A stretch of DNA of 64,000 nucleotides from Gibbula magus (Eukaryota; Mollusca; Gastropoda; Trochida; Trochidae), in the NCBI GenBank assembly GCA_936450465.1, contig OW388291.1:85171099-85235098 (forward strand). Reading direction: 5' to 3'. Within the stretch, counting starts at the first letter, position 1. Every line of letters starts with the position of its first letter. Shown here one piece after another: positions 46,140 through 58,037 of this stretch. Position numbers and translations under genes: made by a program. The notes under the pieces are model-generated. The model ran no database searches. It was given only the letters and a program-made list of their open reading frames with translations, and was not told the DNA's origin.

Positions 46140-47283
46140 GTGAAGAATTTAAAAATGTTAAATGTTGATTTTCAATTGAAAGAAGTAACAAATGTAAAAG
46201 TATTCCTTGACTGCTGATCACTAAACGCCAGCCATTTTTATTTTTACAGTATTGAAAACTTTTTTCAACTGAAAATCAAAATATCATAAAACCAACAAAA
46301 TTTGTACTTAATTTTAGATTTTAGATCATCTCAAATTTCAAACACTGAAAAATTTAAGGTGCTACCGACTTCCTGACAAAATTCCTGCTATTAAATCTTC
46401 CCTGTCGTTCACCATCTGTTGGAAAGACAGAAAGATATTTTTTGGGCGGGACCAATAATGCCATGTAAACAACCTGAATACAATAATGCTAGCATGTAAA
46501 GAGTCATAATAAGGCCATCGAGCATTAGCAAAAATATGAAGTAAACAAATGTTAATGATAAATATGATGAACTAATTGGGTAAAGCAGTTTTTTAAAAAA
46601 GGTTTTGTGAATCGACAGGGATTGGTTAAGTTAAATCAATGATTAGTATCATAACTTTTATCCCCAGCATCACAGATATCATCATAAACATCCCGAACCC
46701 AGTTGACATAATTATTGATGTAAGCTAAACTACCCGGAAAAAGGAAGTTATCACCTCAGTTGGTTTTGATTAATGCAATATTAAAAAGAAATCAGATGCA
46801 TTTGACTGTGACAAGATACAATAATACTTATCTGTAGTAGTTTGGATGAATTAATTGGTGACGGTGGTTATATTTAAGTTAAAATTTCTTTGTTTAATGA
46901 AGACAGGGGTAAGAAATGAAACGAAAGTTTAAATTTAAATTTTTTTAATTTTTTTTTTAAATTAAAAAGAGATGTAGAAGTATTCTTTGACTGCTGACTA
47001 AACACCTGTACTTTTGAGTTTTAGATTATCATTTCGAAAACTTGAGATATTTGCAATTGAAAATCATACATTGATGATAAAATCAACTGAGGTGATAAGT
47101 TTTTTTTGCCGATGAGTTTATGCAGTAGCCTAGAATCCATAATATACGTATTTTGCTGATAATCGAACATTTCAAAATGATTTACATCATAGCTATGTAA
47201 CGTTATCAACAGTAACAGTATTACCATAAACGTCACAAAACTTAACTGTCTTACAAGAAAAATACAAACATTTGCCAAAAATT
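46140..47283. repeat. Local direct duplications
   Basis: AAGTATTCCTTGACTGCTGA at 46198 recurs diverged at 46977. The block 46350-46520 (AATTTAAGGTGCTACCGAC, GTCATAATAAG) recurs at 47938-48120, and 46660-46740 (ATTATTGATGTAAGCTA) recurs at 50580-50690. These give a paralogous view of the site where the element at 48124-50550 inserted. The minus ORF 47021-47278 is not recognised. Confidence 0.55.
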
Positions 47284-47680
47284 CACCAAATCGTGTTTAA
47301 TTTCGCTCTGCATCTCTCCTAGTGGTGAAGAAGAGATGTGCCAAATTTTAAATGGATGAGATAACCAGTCTTCTGTAATCAATCGGACATTTTAGCTCCG
47401 AATATGACTAAGTTAGAAAAACAAACACCGTCAAAAATAATCAAATGCACCAAATCGTGTTACATTTCGCACTGCATCTTTCCTAGTGTTGAAGATGACA
47501 TGTGCTAAAATTTAAAACGATGTTATGTATAGTTTTTCTGTAATCGATCGGACATTCTAGCTCCGAATATGACTAAGTTAGAAAAAAAAAACACCGTAAA
47601 AAATAATCAAAAGCACCAAATCGTGTTAAATTTCGCACTGCACCTCTTCAAAAATGTCTCCGGACGGACGGAATCGTTAG
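47284..47680 (+). repeat. 165-bp tandem units, related to 38370-39405
   Basis: CACCAAATCGTG starts at 47284, 47448 and 47614. Units contain CTCCTAGTGGTGAAGA and ATCGGACATTTTAGCTCCG. The array ends in CCGGACGGACGGAATCG, the same tail as the related element, but the closing palindrome is not seen. Confidence 0.7.
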
Positions 47681-48179
47681 TATACTGTTATGAAACACAA
47701 TGGATGCACCTTCATAACATTTTATTCAAAATGATGGTGTACTGTGTTTGTCGTTCATAAAGAAATGAAACGTTATGAATTATCCGGTGGACATTGCTTC
47801 ATAGGCTCAAGACCTTATAATATATAATATTATTGAAAGAAAATATAATTAGCGAGCTTTTCTATGTTACAGCATGAATTTTGGTTACAATCCGTATTAT
47901 ACAAAGTAGATAATGAAAATATTCGTACACCCAAACAATTTAAGGTACTGCCCGCTACGTAACAGAAACATTAATTTCCTGTTGTTAAATCTTCTCTGTC
48001 TTTCGCCATTCTAAAGACTGACAGACAGATAGATTTTTTTGGCATTTGTGTCCCAATAGTACCACGTAGTTTACTTGAAATCCTATGCAACAATGCTACC
48101 ATGAAAAGAGTCATAATAAGCTACACAGCAAAAGTGACTGAGAATCCTGAAATCTGGAAACCAACTGTAAACTGGGTAA

Positions 48180-48690
48180 TAGGGGTATCCACTTGGTATC
48201 CATCCGCTGAAACTAGGCAAACTTTCCAACTAGAATTCATTTTGGATTCTATAATATTTAGTATTTCCATAATGGAAACGAACAGGAAACTCTGATTATG
48301 TATTTCCAGTTGGTTTCCATTCCTGGAAATTGCAATCAATGTTTCGAAGAAATGGAAACCAACATGAAACTACAATTTGAAGTTTTATGTTAGTTTCCAT
48401 TCCCGGAAATTACAATTACTGTTTCCATTAAATGGAAACCAACAGGAAACTATAATTTGGGGTTTCAAGTTGTTTTCCATTCTTGGAAATTTGCATTCAA
48501 AGATTCCATGAAATGGAAACCAACATGAAGCTATAATTTGGAGTTCCATATTCGTTTCATTTCCTGAAATTTGCATTTATAGATTCCATGAAATGGAAAC
48601 CAACATGAAACTGTCAAGTGTAGTTTAATATTGGTTTTCATTCCTGAAATTGGCATTCATAGATTCCATTAATGGAAACCAACATGAAAC
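48180..48690 (+). repeat. 80-bp tandem units with internal palindrome
   Basis: AATGGAAACCAACA starts at about 48351, 48431, 48512, 48592 and 48671. Each unit pairs TGGAAACCAACATGAAAC with a following GTTGGTTTCCA-type segment, so each folds on itself. Confidence 0.8.
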
Positions 48691-49324
48691 TATCTAGTAC
48701 AATGAATGGACAAGCTGGATAAGAAATGAAATGAATTATGAACAAAACACGGGTGAAAGAATCACAACAATATAAAATATAACGTCAAGGACTATTTAAT
48801 GAAAGGTGTCATTGTGTTGTGTGTATGCCTACTGCCTACCGAATTTAATAGATATGTATTGTCTGTGCTATATGTACTCCGATTTATGTGTGTTCCCTAA
48901 AAGTGCACAGGTATTACATGTCCAATAAATAATTATTTCAATATTTATAGCATCAATACAAACAGTCTGCACTTTCTTGATTCACTAAAATTTATAAATG
49001 ATAACATGAACATTACATTCTCAAAATCGACAGCTACAGTTGTTGTACTAATTATTTGTTTGTATGTCATGCATACTATGATCTTAAATTAGAGTATATG
49101 TCCTTTGAATATTCCTATTTCATTTATTAATTAATTTAATACTTACTACATCAGCACCGCTGCAGTTATGGAAAAACTTACCGAGCGCTAGTTGATCCTT
49201 TTATCTCAAACTACAACAGGTATATATAACAAATACGAATAACTAAATTTAAAAAAAAGTTGTATCTTTTTCGATTTATGTTTGTTATAAATATATTTGT
49301 ATCATGTTTGCAATCATTTTTCAG

Positions 49325-49427
49325 TAAAGAAGACCAGGAAGGAAGCATAGTGTGGACGATCAAAGATTCTCTGCAGCTTGAGGTCGACAGAGGACGAACA
49401 TACCCAATGGGACACACAGGCTACTAG
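49325..49427 (+). other. Possible terminal exon inside the 2.4-kb element
   Basis: After a pyrimidine-rich acceptor (TTTGCAATCATTTTTCAG) a frame of 33 codons runs KEDQEGSIVWTIKDSLQL to YPMGHTGY and a stop. Base composition changes sharply at the putative acceptor. No partner exon was found and the product is unknown, so this is a weak call. Confidence 0.2.
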
Positions 49428-49984
49428 TTTGAAGCTGAAGTGTTTGACATCGCCCCAGTAGGACGATTCGTGACGTAATTAAACCTGTTCCTCAAATACA
49501 TTGAAAAGTGACTGGCCAGCTGGACAGTAATAACCTAGAATAAAACCCGTAATTGTGGCTTTATCAGTGATCATATTTTCTTGATCAGCAGCAATGTCCT
49601 GTTAAACACATCAAATTCAATTGATGTTATTTTGCTGGATCATGTATGAAGTAATTTATATAAATAATGCAATTTTTCAATGTGTATCTATGATGATCAT
49701 AATTAGTTTCACCACATAGTCTTGTGTGTTTACATACATTTTATAGATTTAATTGTCTTTTCCTTTTTGCAATTAGTTAAAATAATATTCCAAGAATTAC
49801 TCTGCTATTGGCACTTTATGTAATAAACTTTATAACAAAGTACAATTATGTTTGTCATTACTAGAATTATTTCCTCCGAAGCTTTATTGCTCTTGATAAA
49901 GATAGCAGTTGATGCTGTAGGTGTTGACACTGTATTCATTTAAATCATAACATGCTTGATATGCGTGTTTAGCACAACATGCAT

Positions 49985-50350
49985 ATGTCAACCATGGACA
50001 CCAGACTGAAACCTACGGTAAACCATTACACTGAAACCAGATTGAAACCTACAGTAAACAATTACACTGAAACCACACTGACACCTACAGCAAATCTTTA
50101 CACTGAAGCCTACAGTAAACCATTATACTAAAACCACACTGAAACCTACATTGAATCTCAACATGGAAACAAGGTTGAAACCTACAGTAAACCTTAACAT
50201 TGAAACCAGACTGAAACCTACAGTAAACCTGAACATGGAAACCAAGTTGAAACCAAGTGTAAACTAAGAAATATGGAAACCAAGTGGAAACCAAGTGGAA
50301 ACTATCACATGGAAACTGAGTTGAAACCTACAAGAAAGTTATTCATGGAA
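49985..50350 (-). repeat. Diverged CTGAAACCTACAGTAAACC units
   Basis: Irregular units of about 35-45 bp (ACTGAAACCTACAGTAAAC) recur some nine times. On the minus strand they resemble the GGTTTCCA units near the left end of the element. The ORF 50085-50294 is a reading of this repeat. Confidence 0.7.
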
Positions 50351-50690
50351 ACCAGATGGATACCACTTGGAGGAGTGGGTAATTATTCGCACTAGATACC
50401 ATCCGGATACTGGTGCCTAATTCAGTTTCAGTGTTGCTGGAAACCACATAGAAACTGTTAAAAACTGTCTTGATACCAACTGGAAATACTGGTTTCCATT
50501 GGGTATCCTGTTAGTTTCAGGGATCTTGAAACCAGTTCATTTTTGCTGTGGTTATACTTCGTCTGCAATAATAACACATTAAGAAAGCCGCTTAAACTTT
50601 ATCTTTAGTATCGTCATAAACGTCCCGAACCACGTCCACACAATTATTGATGTAAGCTATTTAGCCTAGAATCCATAATATACGTATTCT

Positions 50691-52012
50691 TCTGATAATT
50701 AAGTAACGTAAAGTATGTCCAATATAGATGAATAAATGTAAGACAAGTTTACGCCCGTGATTTGGATTCGTTGGAGTAATATATCCCAGAGAAAAATGCA
50801 AATAATCTGATAGTTTATTATTCCATATACACACATATAATGGCACATTCGATTTCAGCTGATGCATCAAAGAGCTACTAAAATGAAATTCAAGCGACAA
50901 CAATTAACCCAACCCGTTCATGCTGGTCAAAATGCTGAATCTGTTCAATCTGCTTCAAGAAAAGATCTTAGACACACGCTTAACAAACTATAATTGGATA
51001 TTTCCCTCTTGCATATACTATTCACTTGTCTAACACTTATTCTAACGTTGGTCTAACGTCATCACATTTAGTTTAGTTGAAAAATGTTTCCTGCATTATT
51101 GCTGTTTTAAGCTCAACATCATCTGTAGTGACTAATAAATGACCTAATCACGACTTGAGCATGTTAGTACCTTGTGGTATGCCTGTGTTTTGTGTCACAG
51201 TTTGATCATGGTTTCTTTCCAGGGCAATTTTAAGTGACTGTCAGACCATCGATTAGACGGAAATACAATGATGAACTGATTGAGAGTCAAGTAGAAACAT
51301 ATATCTAAAGCTTATGCATTAAACAAAAATTGTTTTACAAATAGAGATGTTTCGTATATATTCTCATACTTTGCCTTTTAATAGACTACAACTATATCAT
51401 GAAAAAGTTTATATTAAGCCATAGGGCTTTTCGACTCTGAAACTACCAATCGAACAATCTCTTTGTTTCAAATGTCCTTTTCGAACCCTCCAAAAAACAC
51501 ATAGGCATGTCAATGAAAATGTTTATTAGACAATATTTCATAAGAAATCAGGTAGCTGATCAGAAAGGCACTCACCCTACAAGTTTATAACTAGCCACGT
51601 TTTAGCCAACATTGTAAGCAAGTCAGATTTAAAAGTAAGACATGTGTTGCCATTTTTGACAAATCAATCAGTATGAAACTGTTACCAATTTTTAAAATAA
51701 TGATTCCTGTTTTGTATAATGATACTGACCTCATTTTACATCATCCGAGAAAGTAACATGTACGAAATATTTGTAAAAACTTATCAACAAATGTTTAAAA
51801 ATTGTTTTGACCATTAAAAATTCAGAACCCCCGGAAATGATACTTACTACATCTGGTTATTTTGTTACAATTAGACAATAACAAAAATAAAATATTTTGA
51901 ACTTTACTTTAAATTAACATCTTACAGGTTTTTGAACACGTTAAATCATTGTTTCTAACAATTCCAAAATGCAAAATGCAAGCCATTTAAAGGGTTAACA
52001 AACGTATCATCG
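50691..52012. other. No gene recognised
   Basis: AT-rich sequence. The minus ORF 50661-50903 has no family resemblance. No repeats were recognised beyond the first bases. Confidence 0.4.
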
Positions 52013-52112
52013 TTGTATTTATTTATTTATTTATTTATTTTTTTATATACTGGAGACTGTATTAGATGTAATGTAAATTTCCCTCGGGATAATAAAGAAT
52101 TATCTTATCTTA
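52013..52112 (+). mobile_element. (TTTA)n tract and tail of an L2-like LINE
   Basis: (TTTA)n at 52016-52038, then GAGACTGTATTAGATGTAAT and TTTCCCTCGGGATAATAAAG with a CTTATCTTATTT end. The same tail, inverted, closes the LINE at 55222-56590. Only the last 70-80 bp are present. Confidence 0.6.
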
Positions 52113-53360
52113 TTTGGGTTCATATTACCTGCAACATGACACATTCTTGTACTTTTGGAAGAAACCCCTTGCAGAGTGCGGTCCCACACCCTCAGAGTCA
52201 GACAGCAATCACTAGCACTAGCACTGATAGTCTCAACAGCTGATCAACTCGGCAACAGACCATTCGAAAGAAAAGATGACCAACAATCAGTAATTAAGCT
52301 TATTTTACATTCTGTACCCTTCCGATGCAAAAAGGCACAAGTCGTATGACTAAATGCATCAGAAATGAACTAGCGGCCAAAAGAAACGCTACCAACAAAA
52401 AGGCAATATATCTTAATCAACAAATGATTAATACTACCGAAACATAGTTATATATTCTGTTCAGAAGAAAGGAAACCTTAATTTTGCGTTTTTGAATTAG
52501 TATCTAATAATGTTAACAAAATCGTCTTTTTGGAATCTCCTTAACCAGGCGAGAAAGGAGAGTAAAATATGGCAATTTGACTTGTCTTTATGACTGCAAC
52601 AGTAACCAAGCGTCAACGATAGAGAGTCAAAGGTGGTACATTATGTCGACAACACCTGTTATCAACATAATTTCCCATATTTTGTAAATTTTAATTTTAA
52701 AATGAAAACAACTTTGTCCAAAGAACCCTCTTGTAATAACGATGTTAGCACCCCATCGCCGTGTGAACAAGCGTGCAAATAAAGGTATCATATCATGGTG
52801 AGTGAAATGTTCAGTACTTCTTAACGAAACATATACTTATCAAATTTTTCAAGATTGCCTTTGTACGGTAGCAGTATTTTTATTTTGAATCTGTTGAAAA
52901 GTGATAGCGTTTCTTTTGGCCGCTGGTTTATGTGTAACTTAGATATTTTACAAAAGGTGATATTTTAATATCCAGATTAACAGTTTCGACATGTGGAACA
53001 GCCGGTGATGATGTTAATTTTAATTCTGTAAGGAACTCGTTCTAAGACAGACCAACACAAATGTGTACTACTGCAGAATGTGAGATTACAACTATAAATT
53101 ACTTTAATTTGTTCATCATCAAAACGGCGTCTTTATAATGTATTCAGCCCTGCCAGCTGTAGCAAGAGTAGTTGCTGATAGCTTACCGATTGTTGAACCT
53201 CGATTTTGTCGAGGTCTCAGTGCTCATGCCAGTTGCATAAGCTTTTGATACAGTCAGTGCATTGATTTGTGACCGACGTTGAGGGTGTGAGTTCGATTAT
53301 TTTGTCCATAAATGCAAGCCATTCAAAGCGTAAACAAATTATTGATTGAGGCAGGGTTAT
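52113..53360. other. No gene recognised
   Basis: No convincing frame. Short ORFs at 52013-52349 read the LINE tail and flank. Confidence 0.4.
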
Positions 53361-53479
53361 TATTAGGAGAAACCATGATACCGATGATATGGTAAGGTTG
53401 TGGACCCTGATAGGAAGGAAAAACGACTATCAGGGTCTACAACCTTACCATATCTGGATAGAATGGTTTCTCCGTATTA
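53361..53479. repeat. Large hairpin H1
   Basis: The left arm (53361-53413, ending GTGGACCCTGATAG) pairs with the right arm (53427-53479, starting CTATCAGGGTCTAC). Stems of about 50 bp with few mismatches and a 13-nt loop. Confidence 0.85.
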
Positions 53480-53524
53480 TTAACTGTTTTTAAGTATAAA
53501 AGACGTAATGGTGAAATCACGATT

Positions 53525-53615
53525 TCGAGGGCTTACCAGAAATTGTGGATTCCTGAGAGGAGGGCTGTAGGATGTAACCGACTCTCAGGGTCCATAATCT
53601 CTGGTAAGTCCGAGA
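53525..53615. repeat. Large hairpin H2
   Basis: TCGAGGGCTTACCAGAAATT and CCTGAGAGG (53525-53560) pair with CTCTCAGGG and CTCTGGTAAGTCCGAGA (53582-53615). Its design is like H1 (a GTGGA-CCTGA core), but the arm sequence differs. Confidence 0.8.
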
Positions 53616-53782
53616 AAGAGGGGTTTGTCCATCTTATCAATCGTTTTTAAGTTTAAAAGACACTTTGTTATTGCGTTATCGAAGATACCTTGTATATATA
53701 AGAGTCGCTCGTAAAATACCTGGTTAGGGTTACGACAGAGATATCTATGTAAATGGCTTAAATACCATTTGCTTCCATCTGC

Positions 53783-54054
53783 CTCCTTGGCGCAGCAGTC
53801 TAAAGCGTTGGCTTATGAACCAGAGATTATATTGGTTATCGATACGCACTTTGGTAAAAACATTTGCGGTTCATTCTTCATATTTGAGAAAATTTTCAAA
53901 ATCAGTCTTAGATAATTTCTTCAGATCTGTGCTTTCACATCATCCTCTTAGGAAACATATAAGGGTTTACAATCTTTGTTATTCCTCCTAACAGGGATTA
54001 CAACTGTAATTTGAGGGACTTATACAACGTTTTAAGTCCCTCGTCCCGGGTAAT
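53783..54054 (+). mobile_element. tRNA-headed SINE-like repeat, copy 1
   Basis: The head GCCTCCTTGGCGCAGCAGTC resembles a tRNA 5-prime half (A box). The B box is decayed (GGTTATCGATACG). The body (CATTTGCGGTTCATTC, AATTTCTTCAGATCT, GGGTTTACAAT) recurs at 54783-55058. A small hairpin GAGGGACTT/AAGTCCCTC (54022-54052) is near the end. Confidence 0.5.
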
Positions 54055-54061
54055 AAGTAAT

Positions 54062-54202
54062 GGATAACACCTGAAAACGAGGGCGTTCTAGCAAAGAGAG
54101 GCCTTTGCCCTAGGGACGACCCGATGGCGCGACAACGCCCGAAGGTCTTTCCGTAGGCAAAGGCCTCTCTTTGCTAGAACGCCCGAGGATGAGGGTGTTA
54201 TC
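54062..54202. repeat. Large hairpin H4
   Basis: The inner arms GGGCGTTCTAGCAAAGAGAG plus GCCTTTGCC (54081-54109) pair perfectly with 54156-54184; the outer arms GGATAACACC (54062) pair with GGGTGTTATC (54193-54202). The loop is about 46 nt. Confidence 0.9.
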
Positions 54203-54352
54203 TAATTTTATATACCGAAAAAAAGATTAATGTGTGGAAGAAATTGTCTAAATGTTTTAACTGCAGTACAGGTGATTCAAGTTAAATAAAGCGCACATAA
54301 AATATCATCGGACAGCAAAGTGGAGACCAACAATCAATCCTTCCTTGTCACC

Positions 54353-54500
54353 AATCCCCTGTGGTCTAGTGGTAATGTCGTGTGCAACAAAGCGGAAGAT
54401 TGCGGGTTCGATTCCCACATTGTCTGCTTTGAAAATTTTAAACTTGGCAATTTTGTAGATAGATTATCTTACTCAATGGGACTAAGAATTTATTGAGTGC
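54353..54500 (+). mobile_element. tRNA-headed SINE-like repeat, second type
   Basis: CTGTGGTCTAGTGGTAATG (A box) and GCGGGTTCGATTCCCAC (B box) are both well kept, but the acceptor stem does not pair, so it is not a functional tRNA. The body start (GAAAATTTTAAACTTGG) is weakly like the neighbouring copies. Confidence 0.5.
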
Positions 54501-54518
54501 ACGGAATACTATTGAGAA

Positions 54519-54571
54519 GGCCTTCTACTGTATAATACCCTGCTGGGAGGGTATTATACTGTACAAGGCCC
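54519..54571. repeat. Hairpin H5 and AAGGCCCT repeats
   Basis: AAGGCC..TGTATAATACCCT pairs with AGGGTATTATAC..AAGGCC around a 6-nt loop. Three further AAGGCCCT copies follow to 54625. Confidence 0.8.
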
Positions 54572-54782
54572 TCCTAGCGGGGTTATATCCTATGTAAGGC
54601 CCTATCGATAGGATTTGTAAGGCCCTGCTCCCTTTCTCATGGATGTTCTCCAGGAAAAAAGACTGAGTTCAAAGAGTGTTAAATGGGCCTTGAGGTATAT
54701 ATAGAAATGTAACCAACGCTAACCATATGATACGAAATTGACTGAAGACTGTCTGAAATGAGTGATATATACAGAGGAGGAA

Positions 54783-55058
54783 TCTAAAGCGTTAGCTCAC
54801 GAACGACTGGTCTCACAGGGTACGGGTTCGAGACGCGGTTTCGCCAAAGCATTTGCGGTGCATGTTGACTATATTTAAGAATTTTTTCAAAATTAGTCTA
54901 AGATAGTTTCTTCAGATCTTTACTTTCAAGCCGTCATCTTAGGAAATATATCAGGGTTTACAATCATTGTAATTTCTTCTAACAGGGTTTACAACTGTCT
55001 ATGTAAACCCTCCTGGAGAGACTTACAATGTTGTAAATCCCACGTACCGGGTGATACG
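54783..55058 (+). mobile_element. tRNA-headed SINE-like repeat, copy 2
   Basis: Aligned with copy 1 from CTAAAGCGTTAGCTCACGAA to CCGGGTGATACGG. The B box is better kept here (ACGGGTTCGAGACGC). It lies exactly 1 kb after copy 1. Confidence 0.5.
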
Positions 55059-55107
55059 GTTTAGAAAGGTCGTTTCAAGTATTAAGTTATATGGCTAGTA
55101 TGATAAT

Positions 55108-55221
55108 ACATTTTACCGCATAGTGTGTTACAATTTATCGCACTTTTGAGTAACATTTTACCGCATGCGCTTATTACAATTTACCGCAATGATCTTTATT
55201 AGATTTTACCGCGTTTTATTT
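55108..55221 (+). repeat. TTACCGC short-repeat tract, first part
   Basis: Five units of about 20-26 bp with ACATTTTACCGCA. The tract resumes at 56595-56660 after the LINE. Confidence 0.75.
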
Positions 55222-56590
55222 ACAATTTAATATAGGATAAGACTTTATTATCCACGAGGGAAATTGTGGTTACATTCATGTGAGCTCTGGAATTTTCACA
55301 ATATTAAGCGATATACACCGAACAGTAGAAAGTTTACTCCGCATTTAAAGTATAATGGTACATAAAAATGATAACAACAATACTAAAATAAATTATTAAC
55401 AATCATGTTCCTAAAAAGAATAAAAGACCTTTTGATATGTACATAAAACAGAATGTATAAAGATGCTATTAAGATTGATAACAGTAGTAATTTTAACAAC
55501 AAAATGCAATTATTTAACACTAGTAAAAGCTTAATGATATATACTTAAAATAGAAAATGTACAAAGTAAACAAGGAAGAAAAACACGATTAAAATGTTAA
55601 GACTTCTTAAGAATACGAATACTGGATGGTACAAAAGATTTTGAAGTTTCGTTGATTTTGTAAAGAGGGTTTTGAAGAGGTGGCCGGAAGGAAGAAGTTC
55701 GAACTGGTTATTTAAGAAGTGGGACGTATCGGCCTGAATTGTTAGAGCTTTCTTTTCGACACGAGACTCATAGGTTACAGCAAAATTTTGAAAGGGAATG
55801 CCGCAAATTTTTCCTGGAGAGTTTCACAATGGAGTTAACTTTGTTTTTTAATGACAGGGGAAGATTGCCATACCATGCATGTAAACAGAAGGTGATAACA
55901 CTTTGAATAAAAATTTGATAAAAAAAGCTTTAACATGACTTGGTCAACATTAAAAGAGCACAGCATGCTGTCCTTTATAGAGTACAAGGCGTGCGTGTTA
56001 GATTTCCAAGAGAGTTTATTGTCCAGTATGATGCCAATATAATGAACTCCTTTACAATCTGCACTTCCTTTTCCTCGATGAATACTGGTTCTGGAGATTT
56101 TCTGTTGGTACGAAAGTTTATAATCATTTCCTTTGTCTTGTCGACGTTTAACAGCAGATAATAGGATGTGAACCTGTTTAATTCATTCCTGTAACCTAGT
56201 TCTGAGCTTCTTATTAGTCCTCTTAATGCACCGTCGTCTGTTCGTAATTCCTAGAGCACTCATTTGATAGGTCCAGAGGTTATGAATATTCACACATGAG
56301 TTGTTCAATCGTACAAGTTGATCCCTTTCATATTGACGTTGAGGTTGTTGTCCGCCATATTGAGAGCTGATGACGGGTTAATGACGCAGAGTAAAGTTGA
56401 TGAAATAGTATAAAAAACAGTCAATATTGCTGCCAATGAGGTTACCGTGGTCTTCGTTAGTGTAATTTCAAACACACATTCAATACAAAATATAACATTT
56501 CCATAAAATATTGAAGAAACTTCAAAAGATCCAGGAGCTCTAACAACAGCGCCACTGATCAAGGTCCGCAGTTCATCTTACTATATTCAT
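55222..56590 (-). pseudogene. L2-like LINE, 3-prime part of RT, degenerate
   Basis: On the minus strand, frames give LLLNVDKTKEMIINFRTNRK and SPEPVFIEEKEVQIVKEF, the region after the RT catalytic box in L2/Rex-type LINEs. Then come SRKICG-type and ESRVEKKALTIQADTSHFLN, and NQFELLPSGH near the C terminus, with several frameshifts. The 3-prime end has TTTCCCTCGTGGATAATAAAG. It sits inside the TTACCGC tract. The part 56250-56590 (a hydrophobic ORF at 56305-56562) is not recognised and may belong to the element. Confidence 0.65.
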
Positions 56591-56594
56591 CTTT

Positions 56595-56660
56595 CCACGT
56601 TTTCATTACATTTTACCACAGTTATTAAATCTTACCGCGTTTATTACATCTTACGTTGTA
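56595..56660 (+). repeat. TTACCGC short-repeat tract, second part
   Basis: CATTACATTTTACCACAG and AATCTTACCGCGTTTATTAC continue the tract interrupted at 55222. Confidence 0.65.
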
Positions 56661-57749
56661 ACATAGTGAGTAATATTCTTAAAATGTAACATATTATTTT
56701 GATGTTTCTAATATACAAAAAATAAATTCAATTCAGCATTATTAGAAATATAGTATCCGTTAGGGGTCCTATTTATTTAGGATTCATCAAATTTGGTTGC
56801 AGTCACCAGCAGCACTCCGTTGGTGGTTAACAGTTAGGCCAGTCTCATCTAGTAAAGAGTTTACAAACTTATGAATTTTTAAAAAGCGCACTTGTCAAAA
56901 ACAGGAATTCAGTTTAGTTCGTTCTAAGAGATATGACGTAACTATTTGTCAGCCATATTAATAACTCGTTGATTAAGATATCTTTAATTTCATTATAATT
57001 TAGGTCACCAGTGAAACTAATACATGTAGCACAAGTTGACATGATCGAGTTAGGAGTAATTTGGTAATTTGATAGAAAAATAAGACACCGTAAGTCAATA
57101 TTTGTATTTTGATCACTGCTGTTAATATAGCTACATTTAACAACATTTAGGTCATAACAACTGAAAAATCAATCAACATCACCTTACCAATCTACCACTG
57201 TGTAGATTCTTGGTCACATATACATGATGTCACAGAATGTTAAATTGACATCCAGTAAGGGATCAAGATATTTTTATGACTGTGGGCCTTAAATCTTTTC
57301 TTTTCTAAAATTTAATACATATTTTTCTTTAATAACATATGCTGTACAAAGGATAAAAAGCTATTAGAATTTATATTCAAATTTCTACACCGCATAGTCT
57401 ATACCAAGGAAGAACTAAACACATTTGAAGTTAGGAAATGACAAAAACTGTACAATTTGTTAAACAAAGAAGGAAACTCATTTTTAACACAAACCTCTCG
57501 ATGAGTATGCAATTATTTATAAATACCCATACAAATCTTGGTGTAACTTTAGATACACTGCAACAATGGTGCTCTCGTTGGTTTTCCTGCCCAAATGAAG
57601 TTTTTGAACCTCTACAAGCTCTACATTTCGTCTCCACTCTCAACTATTCTGCTATCTCTGCTGCTACAAAAGAGGTAAAGTGTAATAAGAGCAATAAAGC
57701 GAATGGGTTATAAAACAATAATGCAGATAATAAGAGAGATATGGCCATA
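56661..57749. other. No gene recognised
   Basis: AT-rich. Overlapping ORFs on both strands at 57431-57713 have no family resemblance. Confidence 0.4.
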
Positions 57750-58037
57750 TGACACAGTGAAAATGACTTTGTATTGCTTAGTCATTAAACTATATGTCTT
57801 TGTCATGAGACTAAATAGTTTTATCATGCAAACATATCACTTTGTCATGTTGTCTATGGGTATGTGACAATATAGTTTTGTCTTAATGTAATACCACTTG
57901 TACACAATCCTATCTTTGTAAGATAATATTATATTCTTGGTTTTCAAAACTACAGAAATTTACTACAAGGTTTAGAGCCCTGATAATCGTCCGATAAAAA
58001 AGTTATCTTTGAGTAATAAAGTGTCGGATTCCAATCT

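Larger units (their letters stand above)
48124..50550. mobile_element. 2.4-kb element with CACAGCAAAA inverted ends
   Basis: The left end CACAGCAAAAGTGACTGAG and right end CAGTTCATTTTTGCTGTG are inverted copies, and similarity continues inward through GGAAACC-rich arrays (48180-48690 and 49985-50545) on opposite strands. The block interrupted here is intact at 46350-46740, which supports insertion. The target duplication is not clear. The central 1.2 kb is AT-rich. A non-autonomous DNA transposon is the likely nature. Confidence 0.65.

Noticed and set aside
54353..54424. tRNA gene
   Set aside because: A and B boxes are present but the acceptor and anticodon stems do not pair; a SINE head is more likely.
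56305..56562. Hydrophobic 85-codon ORF, possible membrane protein exon
   Set aside because: No motif or splice context; it lies within the interval bracketed by the interrupted TTACCGC tract, so it is probably element sequence.
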